Assembly: GCA_023055355.1 (NCBI GenBank)
Contig: JALJCS010000001.1
Location: 102,161,381 to 102,225,380, forward strand
Reading direction: 5' to 3'
DNA from: Agelaius tricolor
Taxonomy: Eukaryota > Chordata > Aves > Passeriformes > Icteridae
Length of the DNA stretch: 64,000 bases
Both the position numbers and the translations under genes were made by a program. The notes below the pieces were generated by a model. The model made no database searches and was not told the origin of the DNA. It was given only the letters and a program-made list of their open reading frames with translations. This document shows positions 49,873 to 61,740 of the stretch, piece after piece; the stretch's first letter is position 1; every line of letters begins with the position of its first letter.

Positions 49873-50880
49873 GCCCTCAAGAAAACTAAATGTATTGTTT
49901 AATAATTTACCTTGATGGAAGAGGCACATGAATGGGAAAGTTAACCAGTCAGGGAAAATAGAAAGTAAAGAACAGTAATCAGTGTGAAATAATCACCACA
50001 GTATCTGAGTGCTTTTTCCAAGTCCAAAATTCTACATCAAGTCTCAGCCTCCTCCTGGCAGGATAGAGGTCACAGTGTGCCACTTTCTGTCATCTTGGCA
50101 TTAACTGCTTGAGTCAAAAAATGTAATGACAAAAAAAACCTCCAAATCTGGGGTATTTGCCATTTGTAAAGGAAGTATCCTATTCAGAAAAATTACTCCT
50201 ATTCATGAAAGATGTAAGCCAATATTACAAAAAATTTTAGTGCAGGTTACATAGGAGGCTGCATAATATAGTTTTCTCTAATAAGCCAAAAAAACTTTGC
50301 ATTCATCAATATGGATTTCTTGGCATGCAAGTGGTATTCAGGAGCACACAAGGGAGGGGAAAGGGAGGCCAGAATACAGGTGAAGAATGAGAGGAAGCTG
50401 GCACTGACACAAATGATAGCAAAAATGCTGATTTAGTAAGGAAAAATGTAAATCATTTTTAGTGCCTTTTGAAGAAATGTTCCCAAGTTAAAGTTGCCTT
50501 AAAGGCATATGACCCAGGCTGACATTGCTTTGGCAGCAGAATGTGAAGGGTGTGGATGCAAACATGAAATGTCCTTTGATGAAGAGTGCTCACCAACAGC
50601 CTTTTTGACAGTAGCAGCAACACCAGTACTTTTGAAGACCCAGTTATTTTTTCTGTCTCTGGACAAAGACAATCTGTACAATTTGTTAAAGCTGAAGAAA
50701 AATTGATGTAATTTTCCATATGTGGGGGTATTTATCCCCTCATTTCTTCACAATCAGCTAAACCTAGCACTAATTCTAAGCATATTACCGGTTCAAATCT
50801 TGGGATTTTTTACCTGAGACAGACACAAAACTTTAACTTTGAAATCATTATAGTCAGTTTGTGACTGAACCAGCAAACAG
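49873..50880. other. Gene-free DNA
   Basis: Nothing recognised. Confidence 0.6.
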
Positions 50881-50884
50881 TTAC

Positions 50885-51190
50885 CCCTTCAGAATGCTGA
50901 GCTGACCATAAGGGAACATCCCTGCTGGGGTGCTATTGAGCACAAGAGCTGTCTAAACTTTCTAGGGTATATAAGGCCACACCATGTGAAGCCTCTCCTG
51001 CTCCTAACCCTCCTCTGCCTCTCCCCAGCCCTGGTGTGGGCAGGAATAGCCCTCATTTCTGCACCATGATTCAAGGCCATTATGCTTGGTAGTTGGGTAC
51101 TTATCAGTTCAGGTACTTCTTGTGCTCACTTGGCTCTATTCTGCTCTTCTTTGTTTTACAACATGGAACAACACATTTTTGTACAGCAGA
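50885..51190 (+). promoter_or_regulatory. TATA-containing patch, possible old LTR or promoter
   Basis: GGTATATAAGG at 50966-50976 is a strong TATA-box match. It lies in a locally GC-richer stretch and is followed within 30 bases by a C/T-rich run (CTCCTGCTCCTAACCCTCC). This arrangement resembles the U3/R region of an LTR or a core promoter. No LTR consensus was recognised and no open frame of note follows, so the call rests on the box and its context only. Confidence 0.25.
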
Positions 51191-51196
51191 GCCCTT

Positions 51197-51244
51197 TATA
51201 TATCTTTTGAACCTTGTACCTATATATCTTTTGAGCCTTGTGGG
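51197..51244. repeat. 24-bp tandem repeat, two copies
   Basis: TATATATCTTTTGAACCTTG at 51197 recurs as TATATATCTTTTGAGCCTTG at 51221. One substitution separates the copies in this core. Confidence 0.88.
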
Positions 51245-54200
51245 GTGCATCACTGCAGAATGTATGAGTTTCTGTACATCTGGGGTACATGTAGGTAGCA
51301 GAGAGCTTAGTTTTTTTTCTCATGCTTCTGCTTGATTTCTACAGCACAGCATCACCCACACAATGCTGCAGCACCTCTCCATCCTCTCAAGTCAGATGTG
51401 AATGGTGAGAGGACCCTGTGGCATTGTGCTGCAAGTGTGAAGAGTGCCTGTGCTGCTGGGGGAACTGGGGTTATCCCTCTGACTGAGCTGGGCCTGGATG
51501 CTTTACCTTTGTCACATGTCTTTGTCACATTCCTATTTCTAAATGCAGCTTTTTTTGCAGTGTTAAATGCTCCAAGGGATTGTTAGACCCAGTCATATTA
51601 ATTATAGTCTTGAACTTGGATCCAAGATGGAAGGATTTTAGTCCCAGTTTAAACTGAGCTAAGACTGGATTGAGAATGTGCTGGTTCAGCTTGTACCTGC
51701 AGGCTGCTTCAATTTCTGAAATCCCTGTCCCACTACACATGCTCAAATCTCCAAAGGCTGGAAAGCAGCAGCCAGTGTTGGATGAGTGAGTTATATTCTG
51801 CAACAGCAGTTCCAGCCTGAAGAGCTTTAATTTCTCCTGGTGCTCTTTTGTGCATCTTGAATGCTTTATGGACTATCATCACAATCCACAGCTATGGCAG
51901 CAGGAGAATTAGAAATGGGATCTTTACAGAGGCTAGCTGTGTCCTTCTGGGAGAATGGCTAAATTTCAAGGTGTCAAATTTACTTGTGAGCAAGCAGCTC
52001 CCAAGAGAGGCTTAAACCTGCTACTTGCTGATGTAATGTTTTGTCTTTTTGGATCTACCCTTTGCAGTTTCTTTGTGTGCTCCATTCGGGGTAAAACTGA
52101 CCCTTAAAGAGGGAGCCTGGAGTCCACGTATAACTTGCCTCTTTATTTAACCTTGTGCTGACCAGTTACTCAGGAATAAATTGAATCCCTCCTGAATTCT
52201 GCTTTCCAATATGTATGATTAAAAAACCCAAACGAACTGAGACATTTTCTGTTTTGCAGAAACCTTAATAACTTTTCATAGACTCTAAATTATTGGCTCA
52301 GAAATTTATTTTCTTTCTGAAGACTTCTGACTTTTAATAATAATGTCTGCCTGCCCCGAGCAGAGAAATACAAGAGCACTTTCTTTTTTGGTTATTCTTC
52401 AAAAAAAGTTATCTTTAAAAAAAGGTTAATAGCTTGTGACCTGGGTATATCAACAAGGAATCTTACTGGTATCATTTGTTTAGTCCTAGGTGGAAGCAAT
52501 TTCTTTATTTATCTTCATCCTTCAAAAGGGAAATTTGTAGAACCTGTTTGGAGATTTAAGGAGATGTGCATTGCTTCATTGCCAATTTAACATTACCATT
52601 TAATGTACACAGTATGTGGGCTTCTCTTCCATGTTTTGCAATAGATGTAGAGTAAGAGTTGTAATATATCACTTTCACAAGCAATTTAGCACAGCACAAG
52701 GGAGGAAATGTAGCTGTACTGTCTTGCTACTTATTTTCTAATAAAATTCTAATAGATTTTAGGTTAATGACACAGAAGATGACATTTATATCTTTTTTTT
52801 TTTTTTAATCTGCAGCACAATGAAGCAGGAAGTTATAAAACCAGATGATAAGATAATGCACTCCTTGCTTGTGCACAATAAAGTACCCTTATAAAGTGCT
52901 GGTTTGCCTTTGACACTTCACTGAAGTCTCTCTCTGAGACAGTACCTGGCAGGCCAGAGTCAGTAAGGCTGGTTAGGCTTTCCTTCACTGAGATTGATTT
53001 GCTCCTCACTTGAAAGATGATCTTCTTTAACTCTCCCCTGCTATGCCAAGAATTATTTGACTTTTTTAAAAAAAGAAGGCAGGAAAACCAGCAATTTTTT
53101 TTTCTATGGTTAATAAAGGAAGATTAAAAAGAGTACCCTGTTGATAAGATCTAACCATTTATGTTCCTGTGTGATGAAAGGTGAATACTTATTTAAGATT
53201 TATTTAGTATTTTGTCATCTCTAATGAATCTAAAGGGCACAACAATTTGTCTTAACATTCTATAATGCAGTGAAGCTCATTTTAACAAATAACTATATAA
53301 ATAACACATTTACCAAGCCCCTTGGTTGACTGATCTTGTGTTTGAGCTGTAAAACATTTTTAATTGATAACAGACTGAATCTGAAATAACAGAATAGATT
53401 CTTTCTGTATTAAAAAAAAGCGTGTAAGGCACTTGTGGCTGTGTGCATATGTTTCTGTAAATCTTGCTGTGCATCTGTGTAGGGTCTCATTTCATGTTTC
53501 TCAAAGTAACTACGAATATTACATCTGATTACTTTGAACATGGCACTGGACAATATCTACTTTCAAGTTCTTTAGAATTTAAATGAAGCACACATCACAA
53601 TATTTTTTTAAATGTCACAATGTTCTTTGATTTCCAGGGCAGAAAGAAGAGTCAATATTTTCTGATAATTTTTTTACTACTACCCAGTCCTAGGTAGAAA
53701 TGATTGTAATTTCTGTCCAAGACAAGTAAAAGAATATTATGGCTGGATTTGATGTTTACAGAATCATGCAACCTATCAAAAAATTGTGAGACCTTAGTGC
53801 TACTCATGACTTTCTTTTTAGGTCTCAGTGGATGTTTTTCTTTCAATGTATTTGATCCTTAAGCAGGATTTTGCCTGGTATTGTGAGTTGGCTCCTTTTG
53901 GAACAAGAAGCAGCAAATTAATAAGAAAATAAGAATACAGCCTAAGAATATGCCCAGTGGAAGGACTTCTCAAGCTTCCCATATAATTGTTTCAAATTAT
54001 CGCTGTTCTGTGCTGTGTCTACCCATGAATAGAAGTAAGTAGAAGACCTAGGATTTAGTTTCTGTTGTGGAGGATATGCTTTCTACAACAGCTCAGTTGG
54101 ACTGCACTGGAGTCTAGAAGGACAAAGCACAGGTGCCAGGCTATCATTTGTACCTTTTCCCTTCCAAGGCAAGGCCTGAAAAACTGAAAAATGCACTGTT

Positions 54201-54597
54201 TGTATGCCAGTGAGTTTACTCAAATAAAACAATGTGACTGGGGCAGAGTGGGAGCTTCAGACAGAATTTGTTAGAGAAGTTCCTCCCATTGAGTCACAAG
54301 GTGCAGAAAGGACCTCCTTGCTTTTGTAACTCCTCTCAGAGAGGAGCCTTGGTGAGACTGGATCTTCCCAGGCTAGGTCAGCAATTCATGGCTAAGTGAT
54401 TTTACAGGTGTAATTGAGCTTTTATAAAACTTTTTCCTGCAGGATTAAAGATGGCCACTCAGATATATTTATATAAACAAAATGAATTATTTATTTGAGT
54501 TAATTAAAAATTATAATAATTAGACAAAAAAAAAAAGAGCCTTATCAGAATTATTTACTATGCAGTATGGTATAACTACCAGTATAGTGCTATTTTT
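51245..54597. other. Gene-free DNA
   Basis: No gene or transposon recognised. Homopolymer runs: T14 at 52793-52806 and A11 at 54526-54536. Longest open frame 92 codons (minus, 51803-51525), with no family features. Confidence 0.6.
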
Positions 54598-54652
54598 GAA
54601 GCAATATTGAAGCAATTATATTAATGCAATTATATTGAAGCAATTATATTAA
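54598..54652. repeat. Tandem GAAGCAATTATATTAA-type repeat
   Basis: The core GCAATTATATT appears three times within about 45 bases, two of the copies preceded by GAA, and a shorter GCAATATT copy precedes them. Spacing between copies is irregular (about 15-17 bases). Confidence 0.8.
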
Positions 54653-57600
54653 AACTAGAAAAACCAATTATTAATGACTGTTAGCAAATCTCTTTATCTC
54701 AGCCTCAAGAAATGACCTTAGGGGCACCCCCACTCAAGGGAAGGACCGTCACACAGCTTAGGGATGTCTGCTCAAGGGCCTCACCATGCAAAGTGGGACT
54801 GGCCTTCTAGAGTATAAAGTGATGGACTGTCAGCCATACATATTTTAAGGATTATGTTTTGTCAGATTTACTCAGCAAAAAAAGCTTTGTGCTGAAAGAA
54901 ATTATTAGCAGCTCTGTGGTTTTTACTGCCGAACACTTCTGACTCACTTTTGTATCAGTGCTTGTATTTCCTCACTGGTCCCAGCCTCAGGGAGCATGTC
55001 TTGCACATCCTTGTGGTGGGGCCTGATGGTTTGGTCAAAGTGATTTCAGCATTCACCAACACTAAAATCAGCAGACCCTCCTTGCTCCAACAAAGGGCAA
55101 ACTCTCCTTGCTCAAGCCATCAACCTGTAAACAGATGCAAGTTTTGAGCTGCTGTATCCTTGATTAGGCAGAGCATCCTGCTACAATGTTCTTACTTAGC
55201 TTGAGAGATCTGAACAAAATCCAGTACTTTTACTTAACTGTAAAACTGGCTTTGAGCAAGACTTGGGTATCTTTTAAGAGTGTAATACAGAAATAATTCA
55301 GCAACATTCGTGTTGGCCCCTAAGCATGGTACTTTTGCAGTACTATCTGATCTCTTTTATTACCTCTTTATGAAGATGAAAGGAGTTATTTCCAGACCTA
55401 TTGCTCTCAACAGTCTACAAGAGGTCCAGGCAAGTAGCTCTCAACCTCTAGTGGCAGAGACTTAATATTAGGTATCTATATTACAGACTCTACCTAGCAA
55501 GTCTGTTTTGCTCTGATTCACTCTGAAGTTAAGCTCATTTAGCAATTCATTTTCAATGAAGCATTCTCAGGACTAAAATACATGAGGAGGAGCTGGAGCC
55601 ACAGCATCGGAGCAGAGGGACTGAGTCTTCTTCTATGGTGAGACTCCAGGGAGTCCTCTGGGAGTCTTCTGCTCTGCTTCTCTATGTGGTCTCTTAGATG
55701 TATATACAACTGTTGGAAACAACAGATTGAATGCATTAACCAGGACCTTTGACTCACCTTGTCTAAAATTCTTTGTTCTATATGCTCACAGTTCTTTGCC
55801 TACATCTGAGCAGCATTTCTTAAAAGGAAAAGGGCACAGTCGATGTTCAGCTGAATAAGTACTACAGTCTTGAAAGCTCTTCAGATGTTTTAAGAAAATA
55901 ATCAGAATTCAGAGTGTATATTAAATTATCAACTATCTAATAAGCGTGCTACTTCCCAGCTGGGATCCTTCTGGTACATTCATTCATCTTCAGCTGGTGT
56001 AATTAAAGATGAAAGGTGTAACACTGATGATCTTTCTCTAGAGATCTCATCAGTTTAATGCTAGAACTATCAATGGAAAGGGAATATCATATAAATTTTT
56101 CAGACTTAATTGGACACCTGCTGGAGGTCAAGCAAAACAACCAAGGTCTACTGAAACAGGGATTGCCTTCAGTAATTCAGTAATTTGGTAGGAGGGAATT
56201 TGGCAAGGCAATGCAACCTTTGTTTCATATTTGCTAAAACCAAGTTAGTGTCTAGCAAAGTGGACACTAGGAAAGAAATGGAAAACAAGAAGAGCATAAA
56301 GCAATGTGCTTAAAAATCTCATCATATAAACTAGTAACCTCATGCATGGAGCAACTGAAGCAAAGAATGGCGTGTCAAGGTTGCATTTAATAGCTTCCTA
56401 CTGGTCCAACAAGGGTGTGCAGATCTATTTCTGGGGTAACAACTTCCTAATAAACTTCTATCTAGATCTACTAGATGAGTGAAAAAACAGCCTTTGTTTC
56501 CCTCAAGCATGATTTTAAATCACATCAGTGTGTTTTGATGTACTGGCAAAAAAAGACTCACTTTTAAAATAATTTTTCATATGGTAGTGTCAAAAATACT
56601 TTTTCATTGTGATGATGTCATCAGATCCTCTTGATCCATTTATAGCTGCTATTAAAATTGCTGTTTCCATAAATGTATATGACTGCCTTGAGGGTGTCTA
56701 TATTTGCTACAGAAGTTGTCTCAGGAATCTTGGAGCAATCTCCCAATCTAATTAAGAGTGCTGTAATTACAGCATGAAGGGCTGTGCTGCTAATACCAAA
56801 GTTTCAAAAATCATGAGTCAGGGCCCATAATTTGAGACTGGCCCCCATATATGAATATTTGCTTTTTAAAAGAGTATATTATATTTTGGGTTTGTTGTTA
56901 ATTTTTGAACTCCCTCTGCCCATGCCGTGGTTTATGTGTGTGTGCATGCATGTGTGCTATAATTCTACAAATAATGTTATTTCTTCACCATAGGTTTAGG
57001 GAAATGCAGTTCTGGTCCCTAGTCTCATTTCTGTCTATCTGCCTACCTTTAAGCACCCAGGAATTGTTACTCCACAGGTCCTCCTTACATTACCCACTCC
57101 TTGAGAAGAGGACAAATTGTAGTTTCTTGGGCTCCTCTTGGGCCTGGAAGGGAAAGAGATGGGAAAAAAGAGCTTAGGGGGCTTTCCCACATGGAAGGAA
57201 GAGTCAGGTATCTTGACTTTCCAGACACTTTGCTACTCAGATGAGGAATTTTTCTCCTCATCTTTTATTTTCCCCAGAGCTGGGGACTACATGATGAATG
57301 GGCCAAGTTCTGACCAAAGTATTTGGATTTATCTAAAGCTTAAACCAGGGCCTTCCTTGTCCTGGTTAGAGGACAAAACTAAGATTTGATGATAATGGTT
57401 TGAGTCCTGTGCTGCAGGAAAAAGGACTTGTTATGTAGTGTTTTTCTTCTGTCAACATTATATTCAAATTTTCTATGGTAAAAGATGCTCAGCTACAACA
57501 CTGATAGGTACAATATATATCAGTCTTCCATATAAAAGAGAAAGAAGGAACCTCTACTTGGGTAGACTGATACAAGACTTAATCTTTACTTTCTTTTGTC

Positions 57601-60200
57601 AGTTTCCTATAGCTGAACTAATCCCTGGAATAATTTATTTCAGTTATTCCTAGAATTTCAATTAGTGAATTATCATAAGGCATCACCCTGTCTTACAAGG
57701 CAATTAGAATGTTTTGCCTCAGAAATGGCTGTGTTACACCTTAATGTAGTAAATGCCTGTGAATGGAAATATTTTTGATCTCACTCCTCGTGGCCATAAC
57801 ATAAATAAAGAAATCATTCAACAGTGCCTCCCAGACAGCAGCAGCAATCTGCCTCACCACAAAATATTTTTTGCTGTGGCACTTCAAAGAGGTATTATAC
57901 TAATTGAGATGGATGTTTTAAAACAATAAGAAACTTTCCTGTAAATGGTTTCTAATACTTCAACCTTCTCCTCATTCTCTGAATTTCTTGGCATCATTTC
58001 ATATGCTTCTCTACTTGCAACCCTCCTTCAATATCTTACCTTTTTCATGTCAGCTGACTCAAGGTTCCTGGGTATTTTTCTCCCTTCATGATATTTGTAA
58101 CTTTTGAACATTATCTATGAATGAGTAATGAGATGTGCCAAGTTTGACCAGACATTCTAATAAGCACATATGTCACTTCATTTTCATTCCTCATTTTTGA
58201 CTCCACTGTTTCTAAATTATGAATCTTTATCGACTGAGTCAACAACAAAGACCACATATCCCCATTCTTGGTTCTTGTTTGCACATCATCTGCATTGCAC
58301 TTGAGCAGTGAGGTTCTCAATCACTCTTGTCTGATTATTAAGAACTGTATTTTTAAGGTGGAGAGATTGGGTGTTTCTCCAGTGAATCTTGCATACCCTT
58401 TTGGAAAAATGCAAAACTTAGTTCAGAGTGAGGTCTCTTTCAGTATTTTCTAAATGCAGGCAAATCACCTTTTCTCCTCATCTAAGCATCACCTGTAGTC
58501 AACAGACAGAGAAGCACCATAGAGAGGAGCATATTTTTTTGTAAAAGACAATACTAAGCAGGAGAAATTGTCCTGTGCAGATATCCATAGTCCTTCCCTT
58601 GCTTCTAGGTGAGCTGTGATGCTCTGGTTTGCACTCTCTAACTTCAGAGACACATCAGGCCTGTGCTTTCAGTATCTCCTTCTCTTGCACTGAGCAAATT
58701 CCCATTGGATGAACTGGAGCACCCATAAGGGATCTCCAGGTCCAGGTCCTCCTATCTCATGGCATGCACCTCCTGACATGCACCAGGTTTCTCAGAGATG
58801 TTTGGGGTGTTTTATTGCCAGCCTAGACAGCTCTCTGGAGTCTGGAAGTTCAACTCAATAAAAGAAAAAAATATTTTACCTAGAAATACTGCTATTTATG
58901 TTTTGTTATTTGTTCAGGATGCAGCTGTCAATTGTTAGCTGTATGACTTTGTTGTACGGACCCAACACCCTTCCTGTTTCATAAGCCTGCTGTGGAATGG
59001 CTTTGGGATGCTGCACAATTCCCCCAGGTTCAGCCAACTGCAGTGCCTCAAAACACAAACCATGTTCTGCTACAATTTTTTTCTTCTTAACAAAAACAGC
59101 CAGACCCCCAGAGCTAATATATTAGCACAAGCAGGACAATTGTATTGCTACGCCTTAGCAGTGCATGATGTATGATTAACATTTTTTTGTTAAAATGTCT
59201 CAGTTCCAGAAATGTCCTTTTTACTGGCAACTTAAGAAGGTGAATTTGTCTTTGGCAGGCTGCAATTCTTCCCTTTGAAAATCATACTTTTTTTCTAGCA
59301 CTCCCCTACATTATGCTTGGGTACTACAGTGTTGCAATGTATGGCATCAGCTCAGTTCAACAAAGCTATTGAGTTATTGTACTGGTTAATATAGCGAAAT
59401 TTATACAAGTTTAACCACATTTATTATCCCTGACAACAATGCAGGTGCTCTGAATGCTAAGTGAATTTTTTAGAAAGAATATAATTAATTTTTCTTGCCC
59501 TGTCCAAAAATGCTTAGTGGTCAGTTCTGCCATGGAAATGTATTTGATAACATGTAAATCTGGCATTTTGGAAAGTAATTAAAAATAAAGTTGCTGTAGT
59601 TTTAAATTCAGCTAATATCTGTCTTGCTACATTCTAAAGTGGTACTAGGCTAAGTGCTTGAACTAATCGATTTTTAAAAGGGTTTGGTTAGTAATCTCAG
59701 GGGAAATAAGGTAGGTTGTATGAAAACATATTAATTATAAAGTCTTCTTTTTTAATGATGCATGCCCTTTTTAGAGTACAAAATATTGATGTAGTAACTC
59801 CTTCAACTTAAATCATCCAACAAACCTTTCTAGTTTTTTGTCATCTATCTTGATTGTTAGCTATATTTATTACAGGATGAAAATAAGATTTTAGATTTTT
59901 AATTATTAGCTATAAAGGATTCCAGAGCAGCTCAGTGATTTAATTTCTTTGTGAAAAGTATACAACTTCAACAAATTTTTGCTGACTAGGAAATTTGTCT
60001 TTCTCAAAGATTTATATTACTTTTGGGTTCAGTATGTCATATTTTGCTCTCAAGTGTGCAGAAAGCTTATTCATGAAAAAGTTTTTAGTCTTTGAATAAT
60101 ATTTTATATTAGACTTAGAATGCCTGTTGCAGTTTTGCTTGATGTGAATCAATATTTTAGAGTTTTTAATTTAAAAAGAATAAAGGCATCTTTAATGGAG
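54653..60200. other. Gene-free AT-rich DNA
   Basis: No gene or transposon recognised across 5.5 kb, the longest such stretch in the second half. A short TG-rich run lies at 56935-56956. A 16-bp palindrome at 56759-56774 and the quiet AT-rich stretch 59440-60190 are discussed as possible conserved non-coding DNA. Confidence 0.6.
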
Positions 60201-60540
60201 AGATAAAGGCTATGCCTAGCCCCTGCATTGGAGTGAAATATCAGATTGTCTGGCTCAGAGGGACTGGGGTTTTTACTGCAGAGCGCAGAGCAAGGCTGGA
60301 ACAGTTTCTAGGGAATGTTGTGGAGCTGTTCCTGACAGGCAGGTCCTGTGCCAGGGGACGTGAGATGGGGCAGGAGCTGCTCTGCAGAAGGAAGGTTGGC
60401 CTGTCAGGATTCAGTGTGGAGATGGCAGGGGTGGTTAGCAGTGGGCACAGCCTGCTGATCAAAGTGAGACAGAATGCACAATAAGGCAAAGCACTGAGGA
60501 GGAGCTGCCTGCACCTTTCTCCTCCAGTGGGTGTGAAAGG
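60201..60540. other. GC-richer patch
   Basis: About 340 bases with clearly more G and C than the flanks and many GCAG, CAGG and GGAG strings. Open frames on both strands (90 and 82 codons) overlap almost completely, which points to composition and not coding. It does not match the CR1 or LTR consensus as far as I can see. Confidence 0.45.
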
Positions 60541-60984
60541 GCATCAAGTATCAAAAACCTTGTTTACTGGACCAGTTTTGAATACATTAGGTTTGAAACT
60601 GAGATAATTGAAGTCTGCTACAGAAGAACAGAAATGAAAAGCGTTGAAAACAGCTATTTCTCTTAACCATTGCTCCTTGAAGGACAGGTCCTTTCCTCAA
60701 GCTCTGTTTTCAGTTTTAGTGTCTTCCCAGGTTACAGCAGACACTATATAAAAATCTGGTCTTTGATCTTAACCCCAGTTGTTTGTCCTGATCCCCAGAG
60801 TCTTTGCTTTTTTCCACCCTGGAATCTAAAAGGTAAGTGCTTGGGGGCAGACCTCTACTCCCCACAGAGAGTCTTTGACCCAATGAGCACCTCGTCTCAC
60901 AAACCTAATGGACAGCTTTCCCCTCCAGCTTCTTAATAAAAAAAGCATGAGATACAGTAGTCAGTGGGCTGTGGATCAACAGAT
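60541..60984. other. Gene-free DNA
   Basis: Nothing firm. A CCCCAG at 60793-60798 and AAAGGTAAGTGC at 60829-60840 would bound a 33-nt micro-exon, but such pairs arise by chance and no reading frame supports it. Confidence 0.5.
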
Positions 60985-60987
60985 AAA

Positions 60988-61515
60988 ATAGAATCATGGG
61001 ATCATTTAGGTTGAAAAGACCTCTCAGATCATTGTGTCCAACTGTTAACCCATCACTGTCAAACCCACAACTAAATCATGCAACATGTGCAACATCCTAA
61101 GTGCAACATCCATACCTTTTAAAATACTTCCAGGGTTAGGGATCCAGCACTCCCCTGGACAGCCTGTTCCCATGTTTAACAATACCTTGCACGAGGAAAT
61201 ATTTGTTTCTATCCAACTTAAACCTCTGTAGGGTAACTTAAGGCTGTTTCCTCTTGTCCTGTCCCTGGTTGCTTGGGAGAAGAGACCAGCTCCTACTTGG
61301 GACTCCCTTCTCTCACGTATAGAGAAAAATAAGGTCCTCCCTGGGGCTCCTTTTCTCCAGGCTAAACAACCCCAACTCCCTCAGCCTCTCTCACAGGACA
61401 TGTGCTCCAGACCCTTCCCCAGCTTTGTTGCCCCTTTCTGGACGTGCCCCAGCGCCCCAATGTCCTTCTGGTAGTGAGTGGCCCAAAACTGAACACACAA
61501 CACACAGCCTCAGGT
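60988..61515 (-). mobile_element. CR1 element, 3-prime 530 bp, minus strand
   Basis: The longest well-preserved CR1 here. On the plus strand it reads GAATCATGGGATCATTTAGG, AAGACCTCTCAGATCATTGT, TACTTCCAGGGTTAGGGATC, CCTGGACAGCCTGTTCCCAT, GGCTGTTTCCTCTTGTCCTG, GGCTCCTTTTCTCCAGGCTA, CCCAACTCCCTCAGCCTCTC, CTTTGTTGCCCCTTTCTGGA and GGCCCAAAACTGAACACACA. That is the reverse complement of the end of ORF2 and the 3-prime UTR, with the octamer end at 60988. A small GCAACATC duplication (about 61080-61112) interrupts it. The element is 5-prime-truncated and dead. Confidence 0.96.
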
Positions 61516-61634
61516 ATAGGGACATCATGTATAGTTTTTATGCTTTGTGTAATAGATGCAATGAGGAAAAAAGGGTGTATTTTCTTATTACAGTTTCATT
61601 AACTCACTAAAGTAATATTCCCTGACTTTTTAGA
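61516..61634. other. Spacer between CR1 and a T/G-rich tract
   Basis: About 120 bases without recognisable content. Confidence 0.5.
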
Positions 61635-61740
61635 CTTTTTTTTGGTTTTGTTTTGTTTTCTTTGTTTGTTTTGGTTTTTTTGTTTGGGTTTTTTGTTTTG
61701 TTTTGTTTTTTTTTTGTTTGTTTGGGTTTTTTTTTGTGTG
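61635..61740. repeat. (TTTTG)/(TTTG) low-complexity tract, about 105 bp
   Basis: On the plus strand only T and G occur, apart from a single C near 61660. Units are TTTTG, TTTG and TTTGGG between longer T runs. On the minus strand it is an A-rich tract with CAAAA units. It lies upstream of the 5-prime end of the minus-strand CR1, but CR1 elements do not carry A-rich tails, so the two are probably unrelated. Confidence 0.9.

Noticed and set aside
60793..60834. Possible 33-nt micro-exon between CCCCAG and GTAAGT
   Set aside because: No supporting frame or neighbouring exon; such pairs occur by chance.
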